From Aegilops tauschii subsp. strangulata (lineage: Eukaryota; Streptophyta; Magnoliopsida; Poales; Poaceae), in the NCBI RefSeq assembly GCF_002575655.3, contig NC_053039.3, positions 372,659,633-372,723,632 of the forward strand: a stretch of DNA of 64,000 nt, read 5' to 3'. Position 1 is the stretch's first letter; each line of letters starts with the position of its first letter. Below the pieces are notes generated by a model that was given only the letters and a program-made list of their open reading frames with translations, was not told the origin of the DNA and did no database searches. A program made the position numbers and the translations under genes. This document shows positions 11,267 to 23,658 of the stretch, piece after piece.

Positions 11267-12736
11267 ATGGCTCCTTCGATCATCGGCAACAATGCGATCC
11301 AGGGTGAGGTTTTCCTCCCCGGACAGATCTTCGTATTCAGCGGGTTCGTACTGCGGGCCAACTCGCTTGGCCATCTGGAGCAGATTGAGAGCTACGCCCC
11401 TGGTCATCAGGCCAGGTTTGGAAACTTGAACTATACTGCCAACATCCGCGGAGACTTGATCTTCGACGGATTCGAGCCCATGTCAGGTGCGCTGCACAGT
11501 CACGACGAGCATGACTTAGCTCTGCCGTCGGGCAGTGTTCGGGAAATCACACCTGCAACTACTCCGGCCCTCAATTCGGAACAGATTGCGCCGTCCGAGG
11601 ACGGGTGGATGGACCCCGCCACGAAGGCCGCGCACTCAGCGGCGATAGAGACGAATGCTGACTTCACTTCCTATGAGACCCGTGTTGCCGTACACTTGGA
11701 TTCGTCCCCGGCCACGGGCTCTGAGCCGCCTGCATCCGTGCCTATCGAATCCGATTGGGCACCGATTATGGAGTTTTCCTCCGCGGATATCTTTCAGCAC
11801 TCACCATTGGGCGACGTGCTAAACTCATTGAGGTCTCTCCCCTTGTCAGGAGACCCTTGGCCGAACTATGTCCGGCTAGAATGGGATGCGGACGACGAAG
11901 AAATTCACTCCCCACCCACCACCCACTTAGTAGCCACTGTCGACGATTTAACCGACATGCTCGATTTCGGCACCGAAGACATCGAAGGTACGAACGACGA
12001 CGCAGGAGATGAACAGGAACCACCGCCCACAGGGCGCTGGACTACCACCTCATCATATGATATATACATGGTGGACACCCCCAAAGAAGGCGATGGTGAT
12101 AAGACAGCGGAGGATAATCCCTCCATGAAGCAATCCAAGCACCGACGTCAGCGGCGCCGCTCTAAGTCCTGCCATAGCAAAAGCAGCGATACCGGCACAA
12201 GAGACAATAACGCTCCAGATAGTGCCGAAGACGACGACAATCCCCTCCAGCCAGACCTCAAGTGGGAGGATGAACAAGCTAGCCCTCCGGAACAGGCAGC
12301 AGACGGAGAATCAGAGGATGACAATTACATGCCTCTCTCCAAAGACGAGGTGAGCCTCGGCGACGAAGAATTTATCGTGCCTGAGGATCCCGTCGAGCAG
12401 GAGTGCTTCAAGCACCGGCTTATAGCCACAGCAAACAGCCTGAAGAAAAAGCAACAACAGCTTCGAGCTGATCAAGATCTGCTAGCGGATAGATGGACTG
12501 AAGTCCTGGCGGCCGAGGAATACGAACTCGAACGCCCAACCAAGAGTTACCCAAAGCGCAGGTTGCTACCCCAACTCGAGGAGGAAGCATTAAAACCTAC
12601 ATTACCAGCGTATGATGAGGCTGATCGGGCACCTCGTGGCCGAGACAGAGTGGCATATCAGCCCGAAGTCCAGCCCGCACCCCGCCGCCATTCAAACAAA
12701 AATACCAAGGCCCGGGGCAACACGCGAGACCTATGA
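11267..12736 (+). pseudogene. gag: Gag N-terminal region, copy A
   Basis: Open from ATG (MAPSIIGN) for 489 residues. It is acidic and serine-rich in the middle, has a basic SKHRRQRRRSK stretch and a helical segment near LKKKQQQLRADQ. It ends at a TGA (12734-12736) where copy C keeps CGA (Arg), so the stop is a private C-to-T change. Copy C has its own, different lesions, so a consensus of the two would read through. Confidence 0.8.
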
Positions 12737-12920
12737 GACGTATTGGAAAACAAAGCAGGACATACAAGATCGATCTACGGATCACGGGGTCGCGCCCCAA
12801 CACGTGACGATGATCGTCACATCGGATACACTAAAAGAAAATCCGGCCGGGCCGAATACAGCAAACAAGACTCGGATGAATTGCGTCATGACATTGCCCG
12901 GCACAGAGGCGCCGCACACC

Positions 12921-14660
12921 TATTGGGGAACATAGTAATTTCAAAAAATTTCCAACGCACACGCAAGATCATGGTGATGCATAGCAACGAGAGGGGAGAG
13001 TGTTGTCCACGTACCCTCGTAGACCGAAAGCGGAAGCGTTAGCACAACGCGGTTGATGTAGTCGTACGTCTTCACGACCCGACCGATCAAGTACCGAACG
13101 CATGGCACCTCCGATTTCAGCACACGTTCAGCCCGATGACGTCCCTCGAACTTCGATCCAGCCGAGTGTTGAGGGAGAGTTTCGTCAACACGACGGCGTG
13201 CTGACGATGATGATGTTCTACCGACGCAGGGCTTCGCCTAAGCACCGCTACAGTATTATCGAGGTGGACTATGGTGGAGGGGGGCACCGCACACGGCTAA
13301 AAGATCAAACGATCAATTGTTGTGTCTTTGGGGTGCCCCCCTGCCCCCGTATATAAAGGAGCAATGGGGGAGGTGCGGCCGGCCAAGAGGGGGCGCGCCA
13401 GGAGGAGTCCTACTCCCACCAGGAGTAGGACTCCCTCCCTTTTCCTTGTTGGATTAAGAGAAGAGGGGGAAAGAGGTGGAGGAGAAGAAGGAAAGGGGGG
13501 GCGCCGCCCCCTTCTCCTTGTCCTATTCGGACTAGGGGGGAGGGGCGCACGACCCTTTCCCTGGCCGCCTCTCCTCTTCTCAACTAAGGCCCACTATGGC
13601 CCATTAACCCCCGGGGGGTTCCGGTAACCCCTCCGGTACTCCGGTAAAATCCCGATTTCACCCGGAACACTTCCGATATCCAAATATAGCCTTCCAACAT
13701 ATCAATCTTCATGTCTCGACCATTTCGAGACTCCTCGTCATGTTCGTGATCACATCCGGGACTTCGAACAACCTTCGGTACATCAAAACATATAAACTCA
13801 TAATATAACTGTCATCGAAACGTTAAGCGTGCGGACCCTACGGGTTCGAGAACTATGTAGACATGACCGAGACACATCTCCGGTCAATAACCAATAGCGG
13901 AACCTGGATGCTCATATTGGCTCCCACATATTCTACGAAGATCTTTATCGGTCAGACCGCATAACAACATACGCTGTTCCCTTTGTCACCGGTATGTTAC
14001 TTGCCCGAGATTCGATCGTCGGTATCTCAATACCTAGTTCAATCTCGTTACCGGCAAGTCTCTTTACTCGTTCCATAATACATCATCCCGCAACTAACTC
14101 ATTAGTTGCAATGCTTGCAAGGCTTAAGTGATGTGCATTATCGAGTGGGCCCAGAGATACCTCTCTGACAATCGGAGTGACAAATCCTAATCTCGAATAC
14201 GCCAACCCAACAAGTACCTTCGGAGACACCTGTAGAGCACCTTTATAATCACCCAGTTATGTTGTGACGTTTGGTAGCACACAAAGTGTTCCTCCGGTAA
14301 ACAGGAGTTGCATAATCTCCTAGTCATAGGAACATGTATATGTCATGAAGAAAGCAATAGCAACATACTATACGATCGAGTGCTAAGCTAACGGAATGGG
14401 TCAAGTCAATCACATCATTCTCCTAATGATGTGATCCCGTTAATCAAATGACAACCCATGTCAATGGCTAGGAAACATAACCATCTTTGACCAGCGAGCT
14501 AGTCAAGTAGAGGCATACTAGTGACACTCTGTTTGTCTATGTATTCACACAAGTATTACGTTTCTGGTTAATACAATTCTAGCATGAATAATAAACATTT
14601 ATCATGATATAAGGAAATAAAAAATAACTTTATTATTGCCTGTAGGGCATATTTCCTTCA
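12921..14660 (-). mobile_element. Solo LTR, Angela/WIS/BARE1-type Copia
   Basis: A 1740 bp solo LTR on the minus strand. It begins TGAAGGAAATATGCCCTA at 14660 and ends ...GTTCCCCAATA at 12921. It is flanked by perfect 5 bp duplications ACACC (12916-12920 and 14661-14665); removing one restores the gag sequence seen in copy C. The expected terminal CA is TA. A TATA box (TTTATATA on the minus strand) lies near 13350. No internal domain remains, so it arose by LTR-LTR recombination. The match to Angela-type LTRs is from memory but extensive. Confidence 0.93.
13349..13358 (-). promoter_or_regulatory. TATA box in the Angela-type solo LTR
   Basis: Minus strand reads CCTTTATATACGGG, placed about two thirds along the LTR as expected for a Copia promoter. 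Confidence 0.5.
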
Positions 14661-16259
14661 ACACCCCCTATGCTTCACCGATGAAGTAATGGATCATGAA
14701 TTCCCAGAAGGATTCAAACCCGTGAACATTGAGTCATAGGATGGCACAACAGACCCCGCGGTATGGATCGAGGATTTCCTCCTCCACATCCACATGGCCC
14801 GCGGTGACGATCTACATGCCATCAAGTACCTCCCACTAAAACTCAAAGGACCAGCTCGGCATTGGCTGAATAGCCTGCCAGCAAACTCCATTGGCAGTTG
14901 GGGGAATTTGTAAGATGCATTCCTTGACAACTTCCAGGGCACTTATGTGCGACCACCAGATGCTGATGACTTGAGCCACGTAACCCAACAGCCAGGGGAA
15001 TCGGCCAGGAAATTCTGGACTTGGTTCCTAACTAAAAAGAACCAAATTGTCGACTGTCCGGATGCCGAGGCCTTAGCGGCATTTAAACATAACATCCGGG
15101 ATGAGTGGCTCACCCGACACCTCGGCCAAGAGAAGCCGAAGTCCATGGCAGCCCTCACGACACTCATGACCCGCTTTTGCGCGGGCGAGGACAGCTGGCC
15201 GGCTCGCAGCAATAGCACATCAAGCGCCGCAACAACGGCAACAACACCGAAGACACCGTAGTCAATGCCGGATTCAGTGGCTCTAAATCCGGTCAGCGGA
15301 AGAAGCCGTTCAAAAGAAGCAATCCGGGCCCGTCCAGTTTGGACCGCATACTCGATCGCTCGTGTCAAATTCACGGCACCCCCGATAAGCCAGCCAATCA
15401 CACCAACAGAGAATGTTGGGTGTTCAAGCAGGTCGGCAAGTTGAATGCCGAAAACAAGGACAAGGGGCTGCATAGAGACGATGAGGAGGAGCCTCGGCCG
15501 CCGAACACAGGAGGACAGAAGAGGTTCCCTCCTCAAGTGAAAACGGTGAACATGATATACGCAACCCATATTCCCAAGAGGGAACGGAAGCGTGCACTAA
15601 GGGACGTCTATGCGATGGAGCCAGTCGCCCCAAAGTTCAACCCATGGTCCTCTTGTCCGATCACCTTCGATCGCTGGGACCACCCCACTAGTATCCGTCA
15701 TGGCGGATCTGCCGCATTGGTCCTTGACCCCATCATCGACGGATTTCACCTCACTCGAGTCCTTATGGACGGTGGCAGCAGCCTGAACCTGCTCTATCAG
15801 GATACAGTGCGCAAAATGGGTATAGACCCCTCGAGGATCAAACCTACCAAAACCACCTTTAAAGGTGTAATCCCAGGTGTAGAGCCATGTTGCACGGGCT
15901 CAATCACACTAGAAGTGGTCTTCGGATCTCCGGACAACTTTCGAAGCGAGGAGTTAATCTTCGACATCGTCCCCTTTCGCAGTGGCTATCACGCACTGCT
16001 CGGACGAACCGCATTTGCCAGATTCAATGCGGTACCGCATTATGCATACCTCAAACTCAAAATGTATGGACCACGCGGGGTTATAACAGTTAATGGAAAC
16101 ACAGAGCGCTCGCTCCGCACGGAGGAGCACACTGCGGCCCTCGCAGCAGAAGCGCAAAGCAGCCTTATTAGGCAAACGGCCAATTCGCCGAAAAAGACCC
16201 CGGACACCTTCAAGCGAGTCCGGAGTACCCTCGCAGGAGGATCGCCATGCACGTTTTGA

Positions 16260-17469
16260 GCTCGCCTAGCGATTCGGCCTCCGTCCTAGTCCCAGTCAAG
16301 CGGCGAAATTTGCGCCGCGCGTACATAACTACGCACTTAAGATACCATGGTCATAGGCGGAGGCACCGCTACGGCACGTCCCACAATGCGGCTCAACTGC
16401 CCCAGGGGTTATATACCTTTATAATTTTCTCTCTTTCAGGACCTTACTCTCTGGAAGCCCTTTCCGACAGTCTAATTGTTGGACCCATTGCGGTAAGGAA
16501 AGACCAAGGAAGCAAGACGCTCTGACGTACAAGGGAATCCCCAGGTGGTCTCTGATAACGATCGAAATACCTGTTTTACATAACCAAACGCAGCTTGCCC
16601 TTGGATAGGAGATGTCAAATAGTCCTATTTTTTTGCTTCTTGCACTACTTGTATCCGTACGCTTTGACGTATTATTTAATAACAATGCATAGCGTTAGCC
16701 TATTATTGCATTCCCCTTTCTTTTTTTCCTTGTGTGCTTATTTATGACAAATTGCACCCGTACATTCTGGTATGACCAGTGCGCCAGGGGCTTCAGTATA
16801 CCCCATAATGCGGCGTGAGAAGTCCGAACACTCTCGACAGTGGGGCACCCCGAACTTATAGCATTATATGCATCAGCTCCGAATCATGTCTTGGGTCAAT
16901 AGTTGGGTTTGCCCAGCTCCCATGTTTTGGTACCTTACGTTCCGCAATATCGGCTAAGGTAGCACAGGGAGAACTACTGCGATTGTGTCCCGGTTCTTCC
17001 GGATGAGCACCTCAGTAGAGAAAGCCAAAAACTGACTGTCATGATGAGGCGAGAGCTGGTCGCTGTTCGAGAGGTCTCAAGTCCTTAAAGACTTTTTCCG
17101 CTTTGGGCAAGGAGTCGGCCTTGCCCGACTTAGGCGTATATAGCGCCCCAAATTCGGCCTTCCAAATACTAGGGGCTTCGCCAAAATTCAAAATTGTAGA
17201 CTTCTATGGCTAAGTGAGAGTGATAAAGCTTTATAGTTCGATTGCCTGGTTTGTTGTGCTGAACACCTCCTTCGAAGGATCCAAAATTGGGATAAAGAGT
17301 GATCAGGTTTATCCTGAACACCTCAGTACTAGTTACATGGGGGCAGAAGCCGACGACTGGCCAACTCTCAGATTTTATAAACGGCCGCACAGAAGGTAAT
17401 ATTTTAAATTAACAAGCATTGCATAGCGCAAATGAACTCGTTCCATATTACAGGATCACATGAGAACAT
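16260..17469. other. Non-coding middle segment, copy A
   Basis: About 1.2 kb between protease and the end of the antisense gene, closely matched in copy C at about 35551-36740. No polymerase motif in any frame. On the plus strand ttataccttta then ctctctttcagg (16418-16441) looks like a weak TATA and a splice acceptor, but I could not pair it with a donor. The shared boundary marks where pol was lost in an ancestor of both copies. Confidence 0.6.
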
Positions 17470-20400
17470 TCATTCAAATATTACATCCTTAGCACATTCC
17501 TCCGCCACAAGGCGAGCACCCTTCAGGACACTGTCATAATACTTTTCGGGGTGGCGATGCTCCTTGCCCTCCGGCGACCCCTCCTTCACCAGCTTTTCGG
17601 CGTCCAGCTTCGCCCAGTGCACCTTCGCCTGGGCAAAAGCCCTGCGCGCACCCTCGATGCAGACGGACAGCTTTATGACTTCAAACCGTGGGCAGGCATT
17701 CACAAGCCGCCTCACCAGACCGAAGTAGCTACCAGGCAGGGGCTCGCCAGGCCACATCCGGACTATAAGACCCCTCATGGCCTGTTCGGCCGCCTTGTGA
17801 AGCTCGACCAGTTGCTTCAACTGGTCGCTCAAGGGCATTGGGTGTTCGGTCCCAGTATACTGAGACCAGAACAACTTCTCTGTCGAGCTCCCCTTCTTAG
17901 CCCGGTAGAGCTCCGCGGCATCCGACACACTGCGTGGTAGATCTGCGAACGCTCCTGGAGAGCTCCGAACTCGGGTAAGTAAAAAGAAAGTTTCCTTCAC
18001 ATGCTTGCTTTGCATAATGAATGCCTTACCCGCCGCTATCTTCTTAACCACCTCAATTTCCCGGAGAGCCTTCTGGGCTTCGGCCTTGGCATGTTGTGCA
18101 CTTTCGAGGGCCTTCGCAAGCTCGGACCCATGCGTCTTAGAGTCAAGCTCCAAGGACTCGTGTTTCTTGACGAGAGCCTGGAGCTCTTGCTGCACCTCGC
18201 CTACTCGGGCTTCTTGCTTCTCTCGCTCGATGTGCTCCTTGGCCGCTTTGCCTTCGACCTCGGATAGCGCCTTCTGCAGGGCCGCCACTTCGGTCGTGGC
18301 CCCTAGCAAAATTCATGACGATCCGATTATTCCAAAACCAAATTTTTCTTTATCAATACTCAGACGGGGTGTCACTTACCTTTGTTCTCTTTGAGCTGCC
18401 TCTTGGTAAGGCCGAGCTCTTCCTTGGACCACTCAAGGTCCCGCTTCAGTGCAGCGACCTCCGCAGTACGAGCGGCGGCGGCCAGCAGTGAAGCCTGCTC
18501 ATTCACATAGACACATTATGATTAGACTCCTGCGATTGTTATTTGATCCTCTATTCGGCCTTTCTTCGCGAACGCCAAACAGAGCATCACGGGCTACTGT
18601 CTACACAGTAACATTTTCTTACAATTTGATTACTTACCTCAAAGCCGGTTAGGAGGCTGGCACAGGCTTCAGTAAGTCCGCTCTTCGCGGACTGAACCTT
18701 CTTGACTACCGCACTCATAATAGTGTGGTGCTCTTCATCAATGGAAGCGCCGCGAAGCACTTCCAACAAGTTGTCCGATGCCTCCGGAGGGACAGAGGCC
18801 ATCGACACAGACGGCTTGCCCCCCTTAGCGAGGGGTTGCCCGACAGAAGCCGGAACCACTGGAGGTTACGGCGCCATATTCGGCTTGGAGCTAGACTTGT
18901 TACCCCCGGCGTTAGGGCCCAGGGGAGTCTTGCCCCTCGTACGCCCAGCGCCTGGAATGTCGTCTTGGGGCGCCTCCGGAACTGTCTCCCATTGTTTCTG
19001 TTCCCCTTGAGACAACACCTCGGCGTCGTCCGTAGGGCGGAGGGAGGAGGCGGTCGGGTGGGAATCGCTGTTCATATCTGACGGGCCCAAAGAATCATCC
19101 GACGAAGATACGTCGATATGGGCTCGGCACGGACTGCATAATCATGCGTGGCGTGATAAGAAATGGTACAATAAGACGTGCCAAGAATTATTATGGTATC
19201 CGGATACTCACGACTTTGCCAGGGGCTTGTCCCTGGGTAACCACTCCTCATCGCTGAAAGCGGCCGTCGTGGAGCAGTCCGGGAGGAGGGTCCATCCCTT
19301 CTTGGACCCTTCGGCCTCCCCTGATGGGTCGTCCTTCCTTTTCCTGCCCCCCCCCGGGGCTAGGGGGAGAACTTTCCTCTTCCTCCTCCTCGTTTTCATG
19401 AGAGGAGTGCGCCTCGGTGTTTTCGGACGATGAGTCCGATATAACCTTGCGCTGGAGACCCTTCCTGGTCCCCGTGGACTTCTTCTCCGGCACCTCATAA
19501 GGCACCGGAACCAGCATCTCCGTTAGGAGAGCATCCGCTGGATCTTCGGGCAGGGGAGCTGGACAATCGATCTGCTCCGCTGTCGCTAGCCTATCCTGTT
19601 AAATGGCGTGGAGGCTTAGATCCCGCGCGTGGTTATACTGGGGAAAGGAACATCTTATGAGATATAAAAGACTTACCGGATTGGCAGGATGCTTTGCGCT
19701 GAGTCCGCGGTCCTCGGTAAGGGGAGGAGGTACCTCGGCGCCCTTGAACAACACCTTGCAGACTTCCTTGTGCATCGTGTCGAAGAGCTCTCGCAGCGTC
19801 TGGTGCTCGGCCGGGTCGAACTCCCACAAATTGGATGCCCGTCTTTGAAACGGGAGGATCCGGCGGAAGAGCACGAGTTGGACCACATTGACGAGCTTGA
19901 TTTTCTTGCTCATCATGCTTTTGACGCATGTTTGGAGTCCGGTCTGCTCTACCGAGGAACCCCAGGATAGGCCCTTCTCTTTCCAGGAGGTGAGCCGCAT
20001 GGGGATTCCGGATCGAAATTCGGGGGCCGCCACACAGTTGGTGTCGCGTGGCTCGGTGATGTAGAACCACCCCGATTGCCACCCCTTTACGGTCTCCACA
20101 TAGGAGCCTTCGATCCAAGTGACGTTGGGCATTTTGCCCACCATGGCGCCTCTGCACTCCGCTTGCTGGCCGACCACCACCTTCGGTTTAACGTTGAAGG
20201 TCTTCAGCCACAGGCCGAAGTGGGGTTTGATGCGTAGGAAGGCCTCGCACACGACGATAAACGCCGAGATGTTGAGGATGAAATTGGGGGCCAGATCGTG
20301 AAAGTCCAGCCTGTAGTAGAACATGAGCCCGCGGACAAACGGGTGGAGGGGAAATCCCAGTCCGCGGACGAAGTGGGTAAGAAATACCACCCTCTCATGG

Positions 20401-20540
20401 GGTTCTGGAGTAGGGACGATCTGCCCCGCATCTGGTAGCCGGTGCGCGATATCCGCGGCCAGGTATCCGGCTCCCCGTAGCTTTGTGATGTCCTCCTCCG
20501 TAACGGAGGAGACCATCTACTTGCCTCCTGCTCCAGACAT
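17470..20540 (-). pseudogene. Five-exon antisense gene, copy A
   Basis: Gene on the strand opposite gag. Predicted exons: 20540-19677, 19595-19212, 19133-18638, 18494-18380, 18302-17470. Donors are GTAAGT (three) or GTGAGT, acceptors end in CAG or TAG, and exon phases (0,2,0,1) agree with lengths in copy C. Exon 1 (~288 residues) resembles the Pfam 'putative gypsy type transposon' domain (PF04195): HERVVFLTHFVRGLGFPLHPF then GLMFYYRLD. Exon 2 is charged (ENEEEEEESS). Exons 4-5 form a long coiled coil (LQKALSEVEGKAA onward) with a folded tail. Lesions: TAG at codon 8 (20517-20519), a one-base excess in a C run in exon 2, TAA in exon 3 (18866-18868). An in-frame ATG at 20516 bypasses the first. 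Function unknown. Confidence 0.78.
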
Positions 20541-21091
20541 GCTTGGAGTGGTTTGAGGAGAAAATGCGAACTTGGGTGCTGGAGCTCAAGTGCGCAAGAA
20601 TGGATGAGCAAGGAGGAAGAGTGCGTGGGTGAAAAAGATGAATCCTTGTCTCTTTATAAGGGCGGAAGGAACTATGCACCTCCCCACCTGCCTGGTAAAC
20701 TCGCTTATTCCCCAAGCACCGTAATTGATGGCGCGGTTGGGTTACCCACACCCATATTGATGAGAATCCCGTGATAAGGGGACACGATCTCTGCTTCGAC
20801 AAGACGTGCCAAGAAAACCGCCTCGCAATATGTGAAGTGGCTGGTTGAGAAAAAGGTTCGAATAATGACCGGGCCGTGTTGTGATGTCATGCTGCAGAAT
20901 GTGTCAGCAGATTAGATTTGTGGAAATATTATTCTCTCTACGGTGGTATGTGGAATTTGTTTTGCAGGGCCGGACACTATCCTTGTGTTCAAAATCTTTT
21001 ATGGAATATTCGGAGGAGGAACCCACCTTGCAATGCCGAAGACAATCTACGTGCCGGACTCATCGTCATTGAAGCCTGGTTCAGGGGCTAC
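20541..21091. promoter_or_regulatory. Antisense promoter/leader and 3' end of copy A
   Basis: Read on the minus strand, TTATAAAG (20652-20659) lies about 112 bases before the antisense ATG, followed by a CT-rich leader (tcttcctccttgctcatcc), as in a plant gene. The same arrangement occurs in copy C. Nearest the 3' LTR the plus strand reads ttcaggggctac, the likely polypurine tract (21080-21091). Confidence 0.55.
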
Positions 21092-21562
21092 TGAGGGAGT
21101 CCTGGATTAGGGGGTCCTCGGACAGCCGGACTATATCCTTTGGCCGGACTGTTGGACTATGAAGATATAAGATTGAAGACTTCGTCCCGTGTCCGGGTGG
21201 GACTCTCCTTGGCGTGGAAGGCAAGCTTGGCAATAAGGATATGTAGATCTCCTCCCTTGTAACCGACTCTGTGTAACCCTAGCCCCCTCCGGTGTCTATA
21301 TAAACCGGAGGGTTTTAGTCTTTAGGACAACAACAATCATACCATAGGCTAGCTTCTAGGGTTTAGCCTCTACGATCTCGTGGTAGATCAACTCTTGTAG
21401 TACTCATATCATCAAGATCAATCAAGTAGGAAGTAGGGTATTACCTCCATTGAGAGGGCCCGAACCTGGGTAAACATCGTGTCCCCCGCCTCCTGTTACC
21501 ATCCGCCTTAGACGCACAGTTCGGGACCCCCTATCGGAGATCCGCCGGTTTTGACACCGACG
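21092..21562 (+). repeat. 3' LTR, Fatima-like copy A
   Basis: 471 bp, starts TGAGGGAGTCC, ends gacaccgaCG (CA changed to CG). TATA box ctatataaa at 21296-21304. Same length as both LTRs of copy C and aligns end to end. Confidence 0.92.
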
Positions 21563-23658
21563 GCCGGATCAATTGAGTACGGGTACCGGGTCCACTTCGG
21601 CGGAATTCACGTCTTCATCGGCAAGATCGGCGAACCGGGCCCTGAGCCAGACATCTGCACCGACATCATCGAGACGGCTCAGCGTGCGAGACCCACCCGA
21701 GTTCAGCCCGCCAGGAGGCGTGCCTTCGTGGGATTCATCCATGGAGCAGAATTGGAGGAAGGATCTAGGTCTGGCAGTGAGACAACCATCTATTCTGATG
21801 GTGAGTCGTCCACGGGTGAGACTACCTCGTTATATCAACTGCGGGACGGCAGGCTTGGGGGCTGTTCTGATGGCGACAGTATTTTGGACCCCTTCGAGCC
21901 GCCGAACCAGGTCGCAATCTTCATGGCCGGTACACAGCCAGTGCAGAATTCTCCAACTGCAGCGGCATTGATTTCCGGGTCAGCAGCGGTGATGGCGGCC
22001 GCGGCAGGAGGCCCTGCGCGCGCGCCAGCTCAGGTCTTGTCCAACTTACTAGACGCTTTGGCAACACTGCTGATGGCGGAGGTTAACCCGGCGAACCGAG
22101 ATCAGCATAACGCGGAAGTCGCAAAGTTGCCAGATCAGATAGCTCAAGCCAAGGAAGACTTGGCAGCTGAGGACACTAGGATGGCTGCGGAGCGGGCTGC
22201 GTTGGATGCTCAGGCGCAACGAATTCAGTCAGAGTCTTTCCGGCTCATGCTAGATCTAAACGCTTCAAACGAAGTCATGAGGAGGAGGCATCAGACTCGC
22301 CTGCCTCCGGTTTACGAGGCGAGAAATCTCTTTAACACGCCCGGAGCAGGGACCAGTAACCAGCCTGTGGTAAACCGGGTTGAAGCACCTGGATAGGAAC
22401 GCCAGCTCAGCCGCGCACGACGGACCCGCCTCGTCAGAATAATATCCCACCACAGCATGTGCCGACGCCACCGGGTCATTACTCTAACCCTTTGGATAAC
22501 ATGATTGCTACGGCAACACGGCTGGCAGCTCTACCAGTTGAAGGTGAGTCACCGGTGGCAATGGAAATACGACGGGCCGGAGAATTGCTTCAGACGGCTG
22601 TGGCCCAACAGGCGGATTACTCTTACAGTCATGAGAGGATTCATTCAACTCCTCGCCCAAGCCGAAGTTATAGCAGGCATATCGAGGAACCAGCTGTGTC
22701 AAGCAGCGGGCGGCATCGTAACCTACCCCGTGGACATAACCCGGCGGGCAGTGGAGCTAATGCTCAGAATGTGGTGGATCAGGGTAGAGCACGCCGAGAG
22801 GCTGAGCTGGCGGCTCAGTACGCAGCTCATTAGCATTCTCCGGTTCGCCCGACAACTTCAGTTGAGACAGGCGTAACTTTTAGGACTTTGGGTGTGCCAT
22901 GTTTAGTGCCGGCTCTACATAATGAGCGTTTACCCAAGGATTTCAAAGGTCCTCGCAAAGTACCTAACTATATAGCTGACTTACCCCCTGAAGCATGGGT
23001 CAAGAGTTATGAGATGGCTATGGAACTTCTAGATGTTAGTGATGCTGCGTGTGCTAAGTACTTCACCATGATGTTGGATGGAACGGCTCATACCTGGTTG
23101 AAGGGGCTGCCTGCCTACTCCATTGGGTCATGGGCCGAGTTAAAAACCCGTTTTATTCATAATTTTAAAGACACGTGCAAGAAGCCAATGTCAATTGTGG
23201 ATTTGGACGTCTGTGTCCAAGAAGAAGGTGAGTCAACAACCCATTGGGTGCACCGAGTCTCAACTGTCCTGCATTCATCAGATCACATCAATGCCAGCTT
23301 AGCAGTCTTGATGTTGGAGAAGAATTGTCGTTTTCTGCCCCTTAAACAGAAGTTAGGGCGGCTCAAGCACCACTGCAATAACATGGGGGAGCTGATGGTG
23401 GCTCTGGTTAAGTACGGTGACTCTGATGGTACTAACGACCCCGAGTCTGACGATGAAAAGCCAGGGAAGGGAAAGAAGAGTAACAGCACCAGAGGGCAGC
23501 ATCATAACCCGGCGAATCAGGGAGGCAACGGTAAGCGCAAAGCTAATAATAGTTTGGACTTTGTGGCTAACACTAATGCACAGAATAATGGTCAGTGTCG
23601 TAAGGGTAATCCGCCCCCACGGGTTGGGGGCCAGGTTTTAATCTTGAGCAGCTGCTGA
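21563..23658 (+). pseudogene. gag: Gag of E3 (5' end missing)
   Basis: Starts mid-frame right after the LTR of copy A. The N-terminal part (to TAG 22394-22396) has an alanine-rich stretch and a coiled-coil-like segment (AKLPDQIAQAKEDLAAEDTR). After a frameshift near 22430 it continues from 22459, with a TAG at 22831-22833, to the Gag core at 22888-23410 (MMLDGTAHTWLKGLPAYS; FIHNFKDTCKKP). A basic, Asn/Gly-rich tail follows. Alignment to other Tat Gags is by pattern only. Confidence 0.8.

Larger units (their letters stand above)
12737..16259 (+). pseudogene. gag-pro: Gag core and protease, copy A, interrupted
   Basis: Continuation of gag. The frame resumes after 12736, is split by the solo LTR (12921-14660), then shows the Gag core (GPARHWLNSLP) and a protease-like region with VLMDGGSSLNLLY at about 15761-15799. 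The active site reads Asp-Gly-Gly, not the classic Asp-Thr-Gly, a form I also see in E3 and copy C. A zinc-knuckle-like CQIHG...HTNREC lies near 15368. Further lesions: TAG at 14737-14739, TAA at 14911-14913, and a deletion of about 65 bases near 15220 relative to copy C. Coding ends near 16259, where RT would be expected in an autonomous element. Confidence 0.82.
11109..21562 (+). mobile_element. Fatima-like Ty3/gypsy element, copy A (non-autonomous)
   Basis: Plus-strand element. The 5' LTR is cut by the chromovirus (only 11109-11219 remain here); the 3' LTR is 21092-21562. Between them are gag-protease, about 1.2 kb of non-coding DNA and a gene on the opposite strand. No reverse transcriptase, RNase H or integrase is present, and copy C lacks them at the same place, so this is a stable non-autonomous form rather than a private deletion. 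It is inserted in the gag of E3; the right flank is GCCGG and its partner is off-window. The Fatima name rests on my memory of the LTR start TGAGGGAGTCCTGGATTAG. Confidence 0.85.

Noticed and set aside
13102..13627. Frames in the Angela-type solo LTR
   Set aside because: They fall in an LTR with no internal coding domain; composition and the LTR match explain them.
16418..16441. Plus-strand TATA and splice-acceptor-like stretch in the middle of copy A
   Set aside because: Conserved in copy C, but no donor or downstream sense coding region could be paired with it, so I do not call an intron.
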